Origin: Saksenaea vasiformis B4078 | Lineage: Eukaryota > Mucoromycota > Mucoromycetes > Mucorales > Saksenaeaceae | DNA: 64,000 nt | Direction of reading: 5' to 3' | Assembly (NCBI GenBank): GCA_000697055.1 | Contig: JNDT01002218.1 | Location: forward strand, 84,239 to 148,238 | In this document: positions 31,757 through 42,623 of the stretch, in pieces | How the letters are laid out: every line of letters begins with the position of its first letter | Numbering within the stretch: position 1 is the first letter of the stretch | Notes under the pieces: generated by a model | What the model was told of the DNA's origin: nothing | Seen by the model: the letters and a program-made list of their open reading frames with translations, nothing else | Database searches by the model: none | Made by a program: the position numbers and the translations under genes

Positions 31757-34409
31757 GCAAAAAAATGAAACAACTCTGCCATTCGGGCCTATGATGCAAG
31801 GCCAACGACAACGAGGGGCCAGAACACCTGGGACACCAGATTCTCATGGCCACATTGCGTCTTTTAGTCCTCGAGAAACATCGCTTTCGCCGATTGCGCA
31901 TTTTCAGCAATCGGAACCGTCCTATTCGCCGTACCGTAGTTCTGCATCTCCCAACCGATCTGGCGTTATGCGTGAAGTAGGCTTTTTATCATGGCCATTT
32001 CCAGCACAATACAATACGCGTATGCCCCGGCCTATGCGTCAACGTTATAATGAGGGCGACTATGATACTTTGCGAGACGTACGACTGCGGAATTTGCGCG
32101 ACGAAGCCGAACACCTTCATCTTCCAAAAGCTGCAGCCTTTTTCGGCGATTTATCTATGGCTATAAGCGGTAGGCTTACTCGATCCGGGACTTTGTTTCT
32201 CACTTTGTTTACAGACGAAGTCGAGAACGTATATTCCCTTGCTCAGACGTATTACCAAACGCAACAGTACGAACGTGCACTGGACCTCCTGAATAAGAAA
32301 GACACGCTGATCAGGAGCGTTGAATGTCGTTATCTCGCCGGCCTGTGTGCGGTGAGCACATGTAGCATTTGATCCTCTGAAATGCTTACCTTGCGTGGTA
32401 GGCTGCCCTGGAAAACTGGCGGGATGTATTGGATTATTTAGGACATGAGAATCCATTTGCTGTGCGTAACACTGAGAACGTGACGTTTTCATCATTTATG
32501 CGCGACACCTCAACACAAAGCACAATCAAGGTATAGATAAGACAAGAAAATGAATACTAATAATCCGTGACAATAGCTGGAATCAGCCATGTGTTATGCA
32601 CGAGGCTATGCCTACCTACAGCTACGTGAAGTGGCAAAAGCGAAAAGCTGTTTTAAAGAAGCTCTTACAGCTGATGTGAAATGTTATGATGCAAGTTGAC
32701 AGCCATGTTTAGATTCCCATTTGTTTACCTCCCCCCCCTTTTTTTTTAGGCGCTGGAAGCATTGATACAATACAATATGCTGGAAGAAGCTGATGGTGTG
32801 CATGTTTGTGTGCCTGCATGACTTGTAATTGATTGGCTTATCCAAGGATTTAGAGTGGTCATTTATATCATCCTTACCATACAAGGAGCACTGCGGAGAG
32901 GATATGGAATTCTTTCGAACAATGTATATGCTTAAGCTGAAAAGGGTAAGGCATAGGCCTGGATCGGGATACACTTTTACTAACCTTTTACGTTAGTTCT
33001 CTCACGTAGGACAGATCACAGAAGCACAGGAAAAGGTTGAAAATGAGTACAAGGCAGGAAAAAGTCTGGACGTGTTACACAGTCAGGCGGAGACCTGTCT
33101 TGCGGAGAGCAAGTTTGAGAGGTGCTTCGAAATCTGTACAGAGTATGTTCATTTCTAATCCCTAGGTACCGCGACTAATTCAAGGAACAAAAAAAAAGAA
33201 TACACAGACGTGATCCATTCTTTACAAATTATATCCCAGCCTATGTGGCATGTCTCTATGAATTAGACAAGAAAGTGGAACTCTATGAGTTAGCTCAAGA
33301 GCTTGTCGATCGACTAAACGACAAAGCGGTTTCCTGGTACGTTGTGGGTATGTATTATCTTTATGTGAAGAAATATCAGGAAGCCCGTCGTTATTTCACG
33401 TAAGTTTTCGTGTTGGAGAATGCGTTGAAACGCTTATGGATTGCATGATAGCCAGGCGACCACCATCGATCGTTATTTCGAACCAGCATGGCTGGGCTAT
33501 GGTCACGCTCTTGCAGCTGAGAAAGATAGTGATCAAGCAATTAATGCATACACAAGCTGCAGCGAGCTTAACCCTGGGTAAACACGCAATGAAAGTTTGA
33601 ACGACGGATCAATTTACACACATGAATAGCTCTCACATACCATACATGCATATTGGCATGCAGTACATGGAGCAAAGCAACATGGAGCTTGCCAAAGAGT
33701 ATCTTTTAAAAAGTATGGCAAAATGTTCTACAGATCCGTTTCTGTTGAATGAATTTGGCGTTTATTATTACAAAACGGGAGAGTAGGTTAAAAAGACAAG
33801 CAAGCACCATGTTTCTGATCAGGTTCTTTTGACAGATACGAAGAATCGTTAAGTTACCTACGAGAAGCACTGGCACTTGCTCGAAATCGACAAAGTCCTC
33901 GCAGTCAAATATGGGAAACGATTTGGACAAATTTGGGCCATACTTATCGTAAACTAAGGTGAGAATAGTAAAAAAAAAAAAAAAAAAGAAGAATCAGATC
34001 AAGGGTTGTTTAGCGTGAATGGTAGGGAGCTGGATCTTGCCCTTCGATGTTTCAACTTCGCCCTTCGAAGGAATCCAAAAAGCTCCGATATACATGCCAC
34101 GATGGGTATGATTTATCATTTGCAGCGACGATATCGCAAAGCAATTGAAGAATACGAGCAGGTAAGGAAGCAGCACGGACAAGTTTTGGAAATGACGAGT
34201 ATCTCTTTTAGGCTATCCGATCAGGCCACACACATGACTTTATTATTGAACTTTTGAACAGAGCATACAGAGAAAATGCCACCACCACTACAACACATGT
34301 ACGCGATATAGAGCCATCTGTCAACCTCTTTACATTGGAAACACTACAAGATGACTCAGCAACTTTCATTGACGAAGAAATACGTAAAATCACCAAAAAA
34401 TTATCCTAA
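31755..34409 (+). CDS. CDC16: Anaphase-promoting complex subunit CDC16/APC6 (cut9)
   Basis: Thirteen exons: 31755-32169, 32215-32351, 32402-32530, 32577-32690, 32750-32795, 32854-32945, 32997-33142, 33208-33399, 33452-33577, 33630-33782, 33836-33958, 34026-34161 and 34212-34409, giving 668 residues. After a Ser/Pro-rich N-terminus come serial TPR helices: LAQTYYQTQQYERALDLLNK, CRYLAGLCAAALENW, AWLGYGHALAAEKDSDQAIN, PYMHIGMQYMEQSNMELAKE, FLLNEFGVYYYKTGEYEES, TNLGHTYRKLRELDLALRCF and TMGMIYHLQRRYRKAIEEY. This matches the TPR scaffold of the ubiquitin ligase that drives anaphase and mitotic exit. Intron 4 is GC-AG (GCAAGT at 32691). The start may be 31755 or a Met a few codons on; the N-terminus is not conserved. 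Confidence 0.93.
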
Positions 34410-34783
34410 TAGAGCATGTTCTATAAATTATGGTCTAAAGAAAAACTATTCCTTGATACAGCATCCTAGATTTGTAATTGTCGTGGGCTGAAGCATTACG
34501 GCACCATGCATACTATTGTGTAAAGTCGCTAGCTAGTGGGTTTAGCATCTAGGTCCCACAAAAGGGAGGTTTCGCAGGATACCGAAATAATTCAAGCGAC
34601 CGCCAACGTCAACAGCAATGCATAATATGAGGTTTTTTTTTGCATCATGTGACACCTTTGGCTTTAACTTGCCGGGGTGTGTTGCATACCTTTTTTCCTT
34701 CTTTTCCACCTGTCAATGTCCACTATCGCCATTCTCAAGGTAAATGTGGAGAGGAAGCCATCCCGAATGCATGTAAATGTAAC
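34410..34783. other. Short intergenic region between CDC16 and TAM41
   Basis: No gene seen. Contains the CDC16 3' UTR and a poly-T run near 34633-34641. Confidence 0.45.
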
Positions 34784-36291
34784 ATGGTGAAAAGCAAACT
34801 GTGAGTGTGCTGTCCTCGCGTAGCACCTATAGAGCATACAATACACGACAAGATCCACAACGGCCGGCGGATCCTCCTCCTCCTCCTTCTTTCTATATTC
34901 CTAACAGACAATATGATGATGAGGTTGTCTTCTCCGAGGAAACACGGCGTCGTCTAGCTCGTCTACGTGAACATCGATTCCATCCTACCAATATCCCAGA
35001 CTCACCCGACTTCGGTACCAACCAGTATATTAACATTGACGAAGAACTGAAGGAACAATTAAAACGCATTTTGTCACAATTCAATGCGCCAATTCGATAC
35101 GCATTTGCCTATGGTAGCGGCGTGTTCCGCCAGGCGGGTTATGAAAATGAGGTAGGCGTCTATCGGACCGCCACCGAGAGGTTCTTGACATGGCTGGCAT
35201 AGAAACCTATGCTTGACTTTATTTTTGGTGTGATGCATCCAGGACATTGGCATGCGCTGAACATGCAACAAAATCCTCATCACTACTCGGCATTAAGACG
35301 ATTAGGCAGTGGAGCGATTTCAGCACTCCAGCAACATGTAGGTGCGGGCATCTATTTCAATCCTCACGTTGAAATCGACGGAATGGTACGGTATCATCGT
35401 CTCACGCCTGTTAAACCTGCTCATGATAAAAAAATTTCTAGATGATAAAATATGGTGTTGTGTCCATAGATACATTATGCAAAGATCTACTTGATTGGGA
35501 TACGCTATACCTTTCTGGCCGGATGCATAAGCCTGTATGTTTCTGGAGAATAAGTTTCGCTGTTCTGGGCTAATATTTGTTTTTATTAGGTGAAAATTCT
35601 TCGAGATGATCCAAGGGTCCGTCTGGCGAACCAAGTCAATTTGACGGAGGCCGTGCGTGTCGCCTTGTTAACATTACCCGAGGAATTTACGGAGGAGGAG
35701 CTGTATGAACGGATTGCCGGCATCAGCTACGTGGGAGATTTTCGAATGTTTGTTGGTGAAAATCCAAACAAAGTCAAGAACATTGTGCGAGCCCAGATGA
35801 GTCAATTCCATAGATTGTATTCAGGTTTACTAGATGATCTACCTAACGTTTCTGTTCTGGGCGAAGGGAAATTTCAGGTAAGAGAACTCCATGCAAAAAG
35901 TGCTGCTTGAACATATGCTTCGTTTTCTCTCAGCAAAACCAAAATCCGCGCTTTCGTGGTTTAATGGTGCGGAAGCTGCCACTTACATTGTATCAGAAAC
36001 TGGTGATTGAGCATCACAGTTACGCAGCGCGACATGGCACAGTTGTACCGGATGAGATAGATGCAATGAGTGAACAAATTGCGTCGTCTCCGGCACTCCG
36101 CTCTTATTTTGATAAAAGTACGACATAGAGAAAGATGTGTTGCATGCATTCATGGTATCTTAGGTCTTCATGAGATTATTGCTAGGCCAGCAATGACTCA
36201 AAGTATCAAGGGGATATTTACTGCAGGCCCTGTAAAGGCTTCACATTACACTGCAAGGAAGATGAGCAGATGGTGGTTTGCAGAAAAGTAG
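34784..36291 (+). CDS. TAM41: TAM41, mitochondrial CDP-diacylglycerol synthase
   Basis: Main exons: 34833-35151, 35203-35385, 35442-35534, 35590-35877, 35934-36117 and 36164-36291. The protein shows the nucleotidyltransferase-like motif AFAYGSGVFRQAGYE, then MLDFIFGVMHPGHWHALNMQ, the stretch GAGIYFNPHVEIDGMMIKYG, LYLSGRMHKPVKI, and a C-terminal KGIFTAGPVKASHYTARKM. These are all Tam41 landmarks. The enzyme makes CDP-DAG on the matrix side of the inner membrane, the first committed step of cardiolipin synthesis. The first exon is uncertain: the frame is open to 34783 without an ATG. The best model starts at 34784 (MVKSK) and splices a 32-nt intron (34801-34832), giving 403 residues. Confidence 0.9.
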
Positions 36292-36750
36292 ATCATAGAC
36301 GAAGATGTCGACTAGAATAGAGGAAGCGCAGGCCTTTTTTCCGGTGTAGCATATATTTTGGACTAATAAGTGGGAGAAGGAAAAGTGGGAGGATCGATAA
36401 GCTTGCTATAAAATGTAGAGAATAATAAAGGCGAAAGCTGCGTCGTTTTCTTTACGATACATGCATACTGCTTACTGAATGCTTTCTTTATGCTATATGT
36501 AACAGATTTTCCTTCCACGAAGAGCCAAACTTGCATTAAGCAAAAACATAAGATGCATCATTTATACCAACGTTAGAGTAAACGTAAAAAAGAAGTGCTT
36601 CCCAGCGCAAAGTTTCGAAGCTCACACCCCGATAGTTGGTGCATGCATAATGAGGCCTGATAAGCCACAGAAGAAGTACCTTGCGGCTAAATATTGCGCC
36701 TTTAATTTTCTGCTTTTTGTGCGCTCTGCGTTGACCTTTCATACAATACC
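36292..36750. other. Intergenic region upstream of MPP6
   Basis: TAM41 3' sequence, including AATAATAAAG at about 36420, and the MPP6 promoter. No gene seen. Confidence 0.45.
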
Positions 36751-37380
36751 ATGACGGAAAAAGGGAAGCAACCGTCCAATCGGTTGTTAAGCATGAAGGT
36801 AAAAAAGGTATGTAACTTCCTTGCACTAAGGCCAGTGTTCTAGTTCATGCAACGATCGTTGGAGAAGGAGAAGCAAGAGCAACTGGAACGAGAACGTAAA
36901 CGCATCATTTCCGAAGCGGAATGGGTTGTTGAATATGAAACAGAAGATGTGCAAAAAACGTATGTGTGAAGAGGAATCAATACATGTGAACTTATGGTAG
37001 ACTAGGAAGATGCGTGTAGAATATGAACCAAGTTTCCTGCCGTTCACTCACGATACGACCGTTGGAAGACAATCATTTCAGCAATTTAATAAGAAAATTG
37101 AAGTAAGGATAACGAGTGCTATTATTATTATTATGAATTGTCTATTCACAAGATCATACCCTAGGAATCCGGAAAAGAGGAGGAGGACCAGCAACGATTA
37201 GAGCGGGAAACAGAAAAAGAAAAGGTTGCCGAGCTTTCCGACACAGAGTTACTTAAGCGTATGAAAAATCTTCGTTCGGTACACGTACCTCGGGCAAAGA
37301 AACGAGCACCAGAAGATGGTGAAGTGAAGAAAAAGAAGAAACAAAAGGCAGCACCAACCGGATTCATCAAGCCGGAATAA
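36751..37380 (+). CDS. MPP6: MPP6 (MPHOSPH6), nuclear exosome cofactor
   Basis: Four exons: 36751-36798, 36844-36959, 37006-37102 and 37165-37380, giving 158 residues. It matches M-phase phosphoprotein 6: RLLSMKFMQRSLEKEKQEQL near the N-terminus, then IISEAEWVVEYE, SFLPFTHDTTVGRQSFQQFN, and a Lys-rich tail ending TGFIKPE. The family protein binds RNA and docks the Mtr4 helicase on the nuclear exosome, helping 5.8S rRNA maturation and decay of nuclear transcripts. The first intron falls exactly between MK and FMQR within the conserved block. Being 158 residues long fits the family. Confidence 0.9.
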
Positions 37381-38257
37381 TAGTCGAAGTTCTGATAAAA
37401 AGAAGAAGAACCAAACCCCATCCTCTGCCGATAGTATGGTATCAACTGATACCCAATTCTGTCCACGCAGAACTCTGTAGTATACATGCTTTTGCAAGTC
37501 AACATGCGCCATTAGAAAAGATATTGTTCGTTTAAACCCAGGAATGAATTGTGCATCACTACAATATTTTCTGTATAAGACACTTCGTTTTTTGAAAGCT
37601 TGACTCCGTTCAGCGATCTACATGGAAGACAAGAGGTTTTCTGGATATATACTACGACCCTGTTACTATCTGATATCACGATGGCTATGTGTTATAGGTT
37701 GATAGATTTGGATTTTTGGTATCACTGAGATGTCAAGTCTTCAATTAGCCCACTGAGGAAGCTGGAAAGAGGACTAAAACGACGCCATATGCTAAAAAAA
37801 GTTATTACGCACTATGACAATAGCCAGTCTATTAGAGATAACGACAGTTTCCTCGGCTTGGACATCCGCGATAGGTGGACTTGATAGAGCAAGAGCTAGC
37901 AGGTCCCCTTGGATATGGAATTGTGTAACGTGTGGTCCCCAAGAAATATGCTTTATTTTCGATTTTCTTATAAAAATGGTATAACGACTACAACTGAAAT
38001 GTCTTTACTCTTTGACCAGTAATAAACGTGTTCTCGGTGCCGTTAAGGTTTGAGCCGCCCTCATGGTGGAGTGGATGCCTGAACTGCTCGCACTTATTTT
38101 TTGGTGACGTCATTTTTGCATCGTGTGTTCGAAATTTTTTGTTTCATTTCTATCAAGAACCTGTCTTCCCCTTGTTTTTATAAACAGTTTTCATTGTAAG
38201 TCATTCTCGGCGAAAATGACTCAGTAACCCGCTCACACTTTTAAATGCATCATAGCC
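37381..38257. other. Intergenic region and ATP4 promoter
   Basis: About 880 bp with no supported gene; T-rich sequence and an ACTTTTAAATG leader precede the ATP4 start. Confidence 0.45.
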
Positions 38258-39332
38258 ATGGCTTTCAGATTGTTGACCAAGAGTGCAGCTGGTAAATTGC
38301 CCGTTTGTACTATGAAAAAATGCCTTCTTCTGACGCGATGAATTAGTTGCCGCCGCTCGCCCTGCCTTGTTGACTGCCTCGCGTCAGACTGTCCGTGCTA
38401 CAGCGTAAGAACGAAAACGAGAGGAAAAAAGCCGAGAATAACCACGTTTTCTCCATATAGTATCCGCAGTTACACCACCCAAAACGAGGGTAAGCCTACC
38501 CTGGATATGTGTATGGCAGTAATGAGACTGAACGTACCATTGTGTTTTTTGCTTTTAATCATTAGTTGAGCCCAAGCAGAAGGCCTCCAGCATTATTGAC
38601 GCTCTTCCCGGTAACTCGCTTGTCTCCAAGACTGGTTACGTTACCTTGAGCGCCGGTTTGGCCACTTTCTTGATTTCCAAGGAAATTTACGTGTTGAACG
38701 AGGAAACTTTGGTCTTGGTTGCCTCTGCTGGTCTTCTTGGCGTTCTCGTGAAGTATTTGAGAGAACCCTTCACCAACATGGCCAACGAGCACATTGACGT
38801 ATGTGGGGGAAGAGCTGCGAAAAGGAGGGACAGAGAGAGGAGAAAGGGAACTGATGATGATGAAATTTGTTATTGGATATTACTAGCGTATCAAGAACAT
38901 CTTGAACCAGGCCCGTGCTGATCACAAGGCTGCCGTTCAGGAGCGCATTGAGGAGGTCGGTCAGATGAAGGATCTTGTTGATGTGACCAAGGCACTTTTC
39001 GAACTTTCGCGCGAAACTGCACAGTTGGAAGCTGAGGCCTTCAAGTTGAAGCAGGAGGTTTCTGTGGCGCAGGAGGTGAAGAGCACCCTGGATTCGTGGG
39101 TCCGTCATGAGGCCAACGTCCGCGAGCGTGAGCAGAAGCAGCTGGCTGCTTACTTGATCGAGAAGATCCACAAGGAACTGCAGAGCCCCTCCGTCCAGCA
39201 ACAAATCTTGGATCAGGCTGTTCTTGACATTGAAAGTAAGTGATAGTAGAAGACGAAGAAGACGACGAAGGAGACGCAGGGTTATTCATTTATTTACTCT
39301 TTCCATTAGAGGTTGCTTCCAAGAGCGCTTAG
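38258..39332 (+). CDS. ATP4: ATP synthase subunit b (ATP4), mitochondrial
   Basis: Six exons: 38258-38291, 38347-38404, 38461-38489, 38566-38798, 38887-39235 and 39310-39332, giving 241 residues. The N-terminus (MAFRLLTKSAA…RPALLTASRQTVRATA) is a typical basic, hydroxylated mitochondrial presequence. Then come ASSIIDALPGNSLVSKTGYV, two membrane helices (TLSAGLATFLISKEIYVL and LVLVASAGLLGVLVKYL), a long charged coiled coil (peripheral stalk) and the short end KVASKSA. Subunit b anchors the stator of F1Fo ATP synthase. The final exon is only 23 nt. Codon choice is biased, fitting high expression. An AATAAA is at 39346-39351, and the gene converges with the SMAP gene 42 bp away. Confidence 0.95.
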
Positions 39333-39374
39333 ACATTAGACTTGTAATAAATCAAACCAAGAAAAATAACTTTT

Positions 39375-40096
39375 CTATTGACTAAAACCCAAACCACCAC
39401 GTCTACCCATCTGCTGCTGTTTCTTAAGTTGTAAACCGTCCTGGAATTGCTTTTCAAGGTCATTATGGATGCGGGATTTCTCATCCTCATCGATTGCACT
39501 CTTAAGCGATCCATATAACCCACCCGACGCCTTTTTAGGTTTGGCTTGTTCTGATGGGTTGCTCTTTTTGGCTCCGAGAAGACGCATGAATTTGTTCTTT
39601 CGTGCTTCATCGCCTCCGAAAGAAGCTTTGTCCCAAGCATTCCATCCTTGTGCTGTTGCGGTCTCTGTGGTGCTACTTGCTTCAGACGTCTCTGACTTGT
39701 CTTCAGAAGAACTACTGTCTTTCTTCTCTTTCTTCATCTTTTTCTCAGTCTTTGGTTTCTCTTCCTCCTCTTCCACGTCGCGTTTTCGCTTTTTGCCTAA
39801 AACTCAGGTCGATCAATTTTTAATTCGTTCCTACATATCGAAAAAGTATGCTTCGTACCAGATTCTACATCCTTGGCTTTCTTTTCCTTCTTCTCTTTTT
39901 TCTCCTTCTTTTCCTTCTTTTCCTTCTTCTCCTTTTTGTCCTTTTTGTCTTTCTTGCTCTTCTTATGCTGCACCAGAAGAATGTTACATGACGAACGTCA
40001 TGACATGCTGAGTACCTTTTTTACTTCGATTGTAATTGATTCCACCTCTTCTGAGGATGATCTGTCTTTTTTGCTCTTTTTTTCGCTCTTGCCCAT
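39375..40096 (-). CDS. Lysine-rich protein with C-terminal SMAP domain
   Basis: Three minus-strand exons: 40016-40096, 39859-39967 and 39375-39796, giving 203 residues. The N-terminal two thirds is Lys/Glu/Ser-rich with KEKKEKK repeats. The C-terminal domain reads GWNAWDKASFGGDEARKNKF then RLLGAKK, the small acidic protein (SMAP) signature W…F(G)…KNKF.RLLG, and ends DGLQLKKQQQMGRRGGLGF. SMAP proteins are little studied; lysine-rich nucleolar relatives suggest a nuclear or nucleolar location. It faces the KDM3-like gene divergently and converges tightly with ATP4. Confidence 0.82.
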
Positions 40097-40796
40097 AGTA
40101 TAATGTTTCGAGATCACGAGATGGAAACAGAAATCTCTGTGTGTGGGCGCTCTTTCTTTTTTTTTTTTTTCAGTCAGTCATGTCCAAGCCGCACTGGACG
40201 GAATAGCTGTCCGGTGCCTGTCCTTTTTTTTATATATTTAATTCCTCTCTGCTGCATCAAGTCGCAATGGACTTGATATCGAGCTTCAAAGCGTAGAAAG
40301 ACAGAAACTGATTGAGAAAGACTTGACGCGTGCTTTTAATTAAGAATTCAGAAATGCAAAGTAAAGAAGAGCGACTGAAACAGCCGCTTCTTTGGTCGGA
40401 GTGGAAATTAGTACAGGCTTCTTTTCTGCCTGTATCCATCCTTCTTGCGATGTTATGATATAAATGTTTGCTAGTCGATCGGACCATTTAACGATATATA
40501 CAGTACAGTTTTATCCACAGGGATTTTCGTCAAGCGTGGCATGAAACAAAATTTGCTTAAACAAAGGCGCATGAAAGAAAGAATGATACATTGTTACTGA
40601 CGACATGATGATGTGAAAGAGCCAGACATAAGCTTGTTTCTTGCTATCACACGACATGCTAAATCCCATTGTTATTGGCCTTTGAATACAAAGAATGTCG
40701 TCAATCATGGTCAAACATTCAAAAAGGGTGATAGAGATGAACCAGGATTTCTTTACGGTTTTCTTTTTTTTTTCTCTGCTTCTTTAGTTTTTGGCC
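40097..40796. other. Divergent promoter region between SMAP and KDM3-like genes
   Basis: Holds poly-T runs (about 40158-40170, 40766-40773). A minus-strand frame around 40320-40440 that reads KKPVLISTPTKEAAVSVALL and ends in a hydrophobic stretch is odd but has no start or splice partner, so no gene is called. Confidence 0.4.
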
Positions 40797-42475
40797 ATGA
40801 AGAAAACAGACGTTAACAAGAAAAGTACTGCCAAACAGAAAAGCTCCACCGGTCAGAAGCGTGCTGAAAGAATCCTAAAGAAAATCAAGAATGGACCACG
40901 CGACGTTGCAGAATCCAAAGTCGAATGGAATCTTAACCACATACCTGCTAATCTCAAGGTTCAGGACAGGCGTTGTAATGCCAAGGCATACAAACAATTC
41001 AAGAACCGCTGCAAACCTTGTATTAACCGAGTCAATGGTCGATTCTGTCACTTCAAGGATTTTAGAGCTTTTGAAATCAAGCCGCGCAACCAGCTTGGCT
41101 ATGGTCCTCATTTTGTTAGTACCGAAGCCGAGGATCCTATCCAGGCTTTCAATAGCAAGCAACGCTTTGACATCAAGTGCGTAGTCAAGCGTAGCCAGCA
41201 CCAGCGCACCTACGTGTTGAAACAAATTGAACAGGCAGTGAGGCGCATTTTGGACGAAGATGAGAAGATCAGCGAAGGAGACACGCCTGAGACGCAACGC
41301 CGCAGAGCACCGCCAAATGATCACAAGTGCAATTGGTGTGAGCATTCCATTTTCAACAAGTACTGGTTGTGTGCCATTTGTGGCACGAATTTGTGCCATG
41401 TTTGCTACGAAAGCGACACGTGGCGAGAGGCAGAAAACACATGCTCTTTCCGCCGTGTACACACGCCGAGACACATGGTGCCTGTGAAACTGATCAAGGA
41501 CGAAACATTGAGCAAGATCCGATCGGATTGTGAAGACTTTGTGGACGAGACCGAGAGAGCCTCCAAGCGATCTCGTACGGTCCTCTCTTCTTCCTCGAAC
41601 GAATTACCCATGGAAGTCGTTATCATCCAGTCAAGAGATCAATTTTCACTCGAGGCTTTCCAAAACCATTGGCAGACATTCAAGCCGATGATTATCAAGG
41701 GACTCCTGTCTGAAGCCCTCCAAATGGAGATCACGGAGCATATTAACGAGCATGAGGTAGGTAACAAAAACGTTCCGTTATGAACATTGTCATTTATCAG
41801 TGTACGTAGGGTGTCAGCATGGATGAAAGCGCAGTCCGCTACTACCACGAACGCTCCATCGAAGATTCCCCGATCAAGGATTACTGTCTCAACACGGCGT
41901 ACTACAATCTGGCCAACCGATTGCCCGAAGAGTACAACAGACCTGCCTTGGGTCCATTGCTCGTCACGCCACCAGATGGACAGGAGTCTGAGGACGAGTA
42001 CCACTTTGTCAATATCAACGTGTCTCCATTGGACACGCTGTACACACTATGGTACGCTTGTGACACCGAAAAGCCTGCTGTGGAGTGGCACATCTACCGC
42101 CATCAAGATGTAGATGACGTTCGCGACTATCTCCAGGAAAATGTCGAGCATCTCGAGGAGGAAGATGTGCTCATCGCAAAAGAGGTGTACCTTGAGGAAG
42201 AATTCCGCGAAGAGGTACACACAAGCAAGCGCCTTAACAACTGGTCAGGTCGTCTAAACCAAGGAGAATCGCTTCTTATTCCTGCTGGCTGTGCTTTCCA
42301 AATCAAATATCATCAAGATGCGATTCTTTGTGAACAAAAATTCCTTAGTCCGGAGCACGTCAATCACTCTGTGGATACAACAGAGAAGTACATCGACACA
42401 GGGTACGGTGATGATGTACAAATCAGAAGAACGATGCTCTTTGCTTGGACACATGTTCATGGAGACGCCAGGTGA
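40797..42475 (+). CDS. KDM3-like JmjC protein lacking iron ligands (pseudo-demethylase)
   Basis: Two exons: 40797-41756 and 41810-42475, giving 541 residues. A basic N-terminus is followed by the KDM3-type zinc finger CNWCEHSIFNKYWLCAICG…CHVCYES (from residue 178), then a JmjC domain. Alignment from memory to KDM3/JMJD1 is clear: EWHIYRHQDVDDVRDYLQEN, LLIPAGCAFQIKY, FLSPEHVNHSVDTTEKYI. The Fe(II) ligands are missing. The HxD site reads N388-I-N390, and the third His of IPAGxPHQV is F483. Demethylase activity is therefore unlikely; a chromatin-binding or scaffold role is inferred. The open frame, conserved remainder and intact splicing argue against a pseudogene. An AATAAA is at 42528-42533. 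Confidence 0.85.
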
Positions 42476-42623
42476 ACAAACAGAAACAAGTAGTCTTTTT
42501 TCTTCTTCTTTAGCAGAATTCTAGTCAAATAAAGAGAAAGAAATAACAATGCGCAAATCTAAGATGTGAATGGGAGTTTAAGGAGAGAAAAGAAAAAAAA
42601 ATGCTATTATCTGCAAAAAGTGT

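Noticed and set aside
34525..34600. TAGCTAGTGGG resembling a tRNA A box
   Set aside because: No proper B box follows; the sequence cannot fold as a cloverleaf by eye.
39469..40011. Plus-strand frame of 180 codons with FFSFFSFFS repeats
   Set aside because: Antisense of the Lys/Glu repeats in the SMAP-domain gene.
40322..40440. Minus-strand segment KKPVLISTPTKEAAVSVALL with a hydrophobic end
   Set aside because: No in-frame start or credible upstream exon; lies inside a promoter region.
40875..41474. Minus-strand open frame of 199 codons
   Set aside because: It is the mirror of the KDM3-like exon 1; the plus strand has the zinc finger, splice sites and family similarity.
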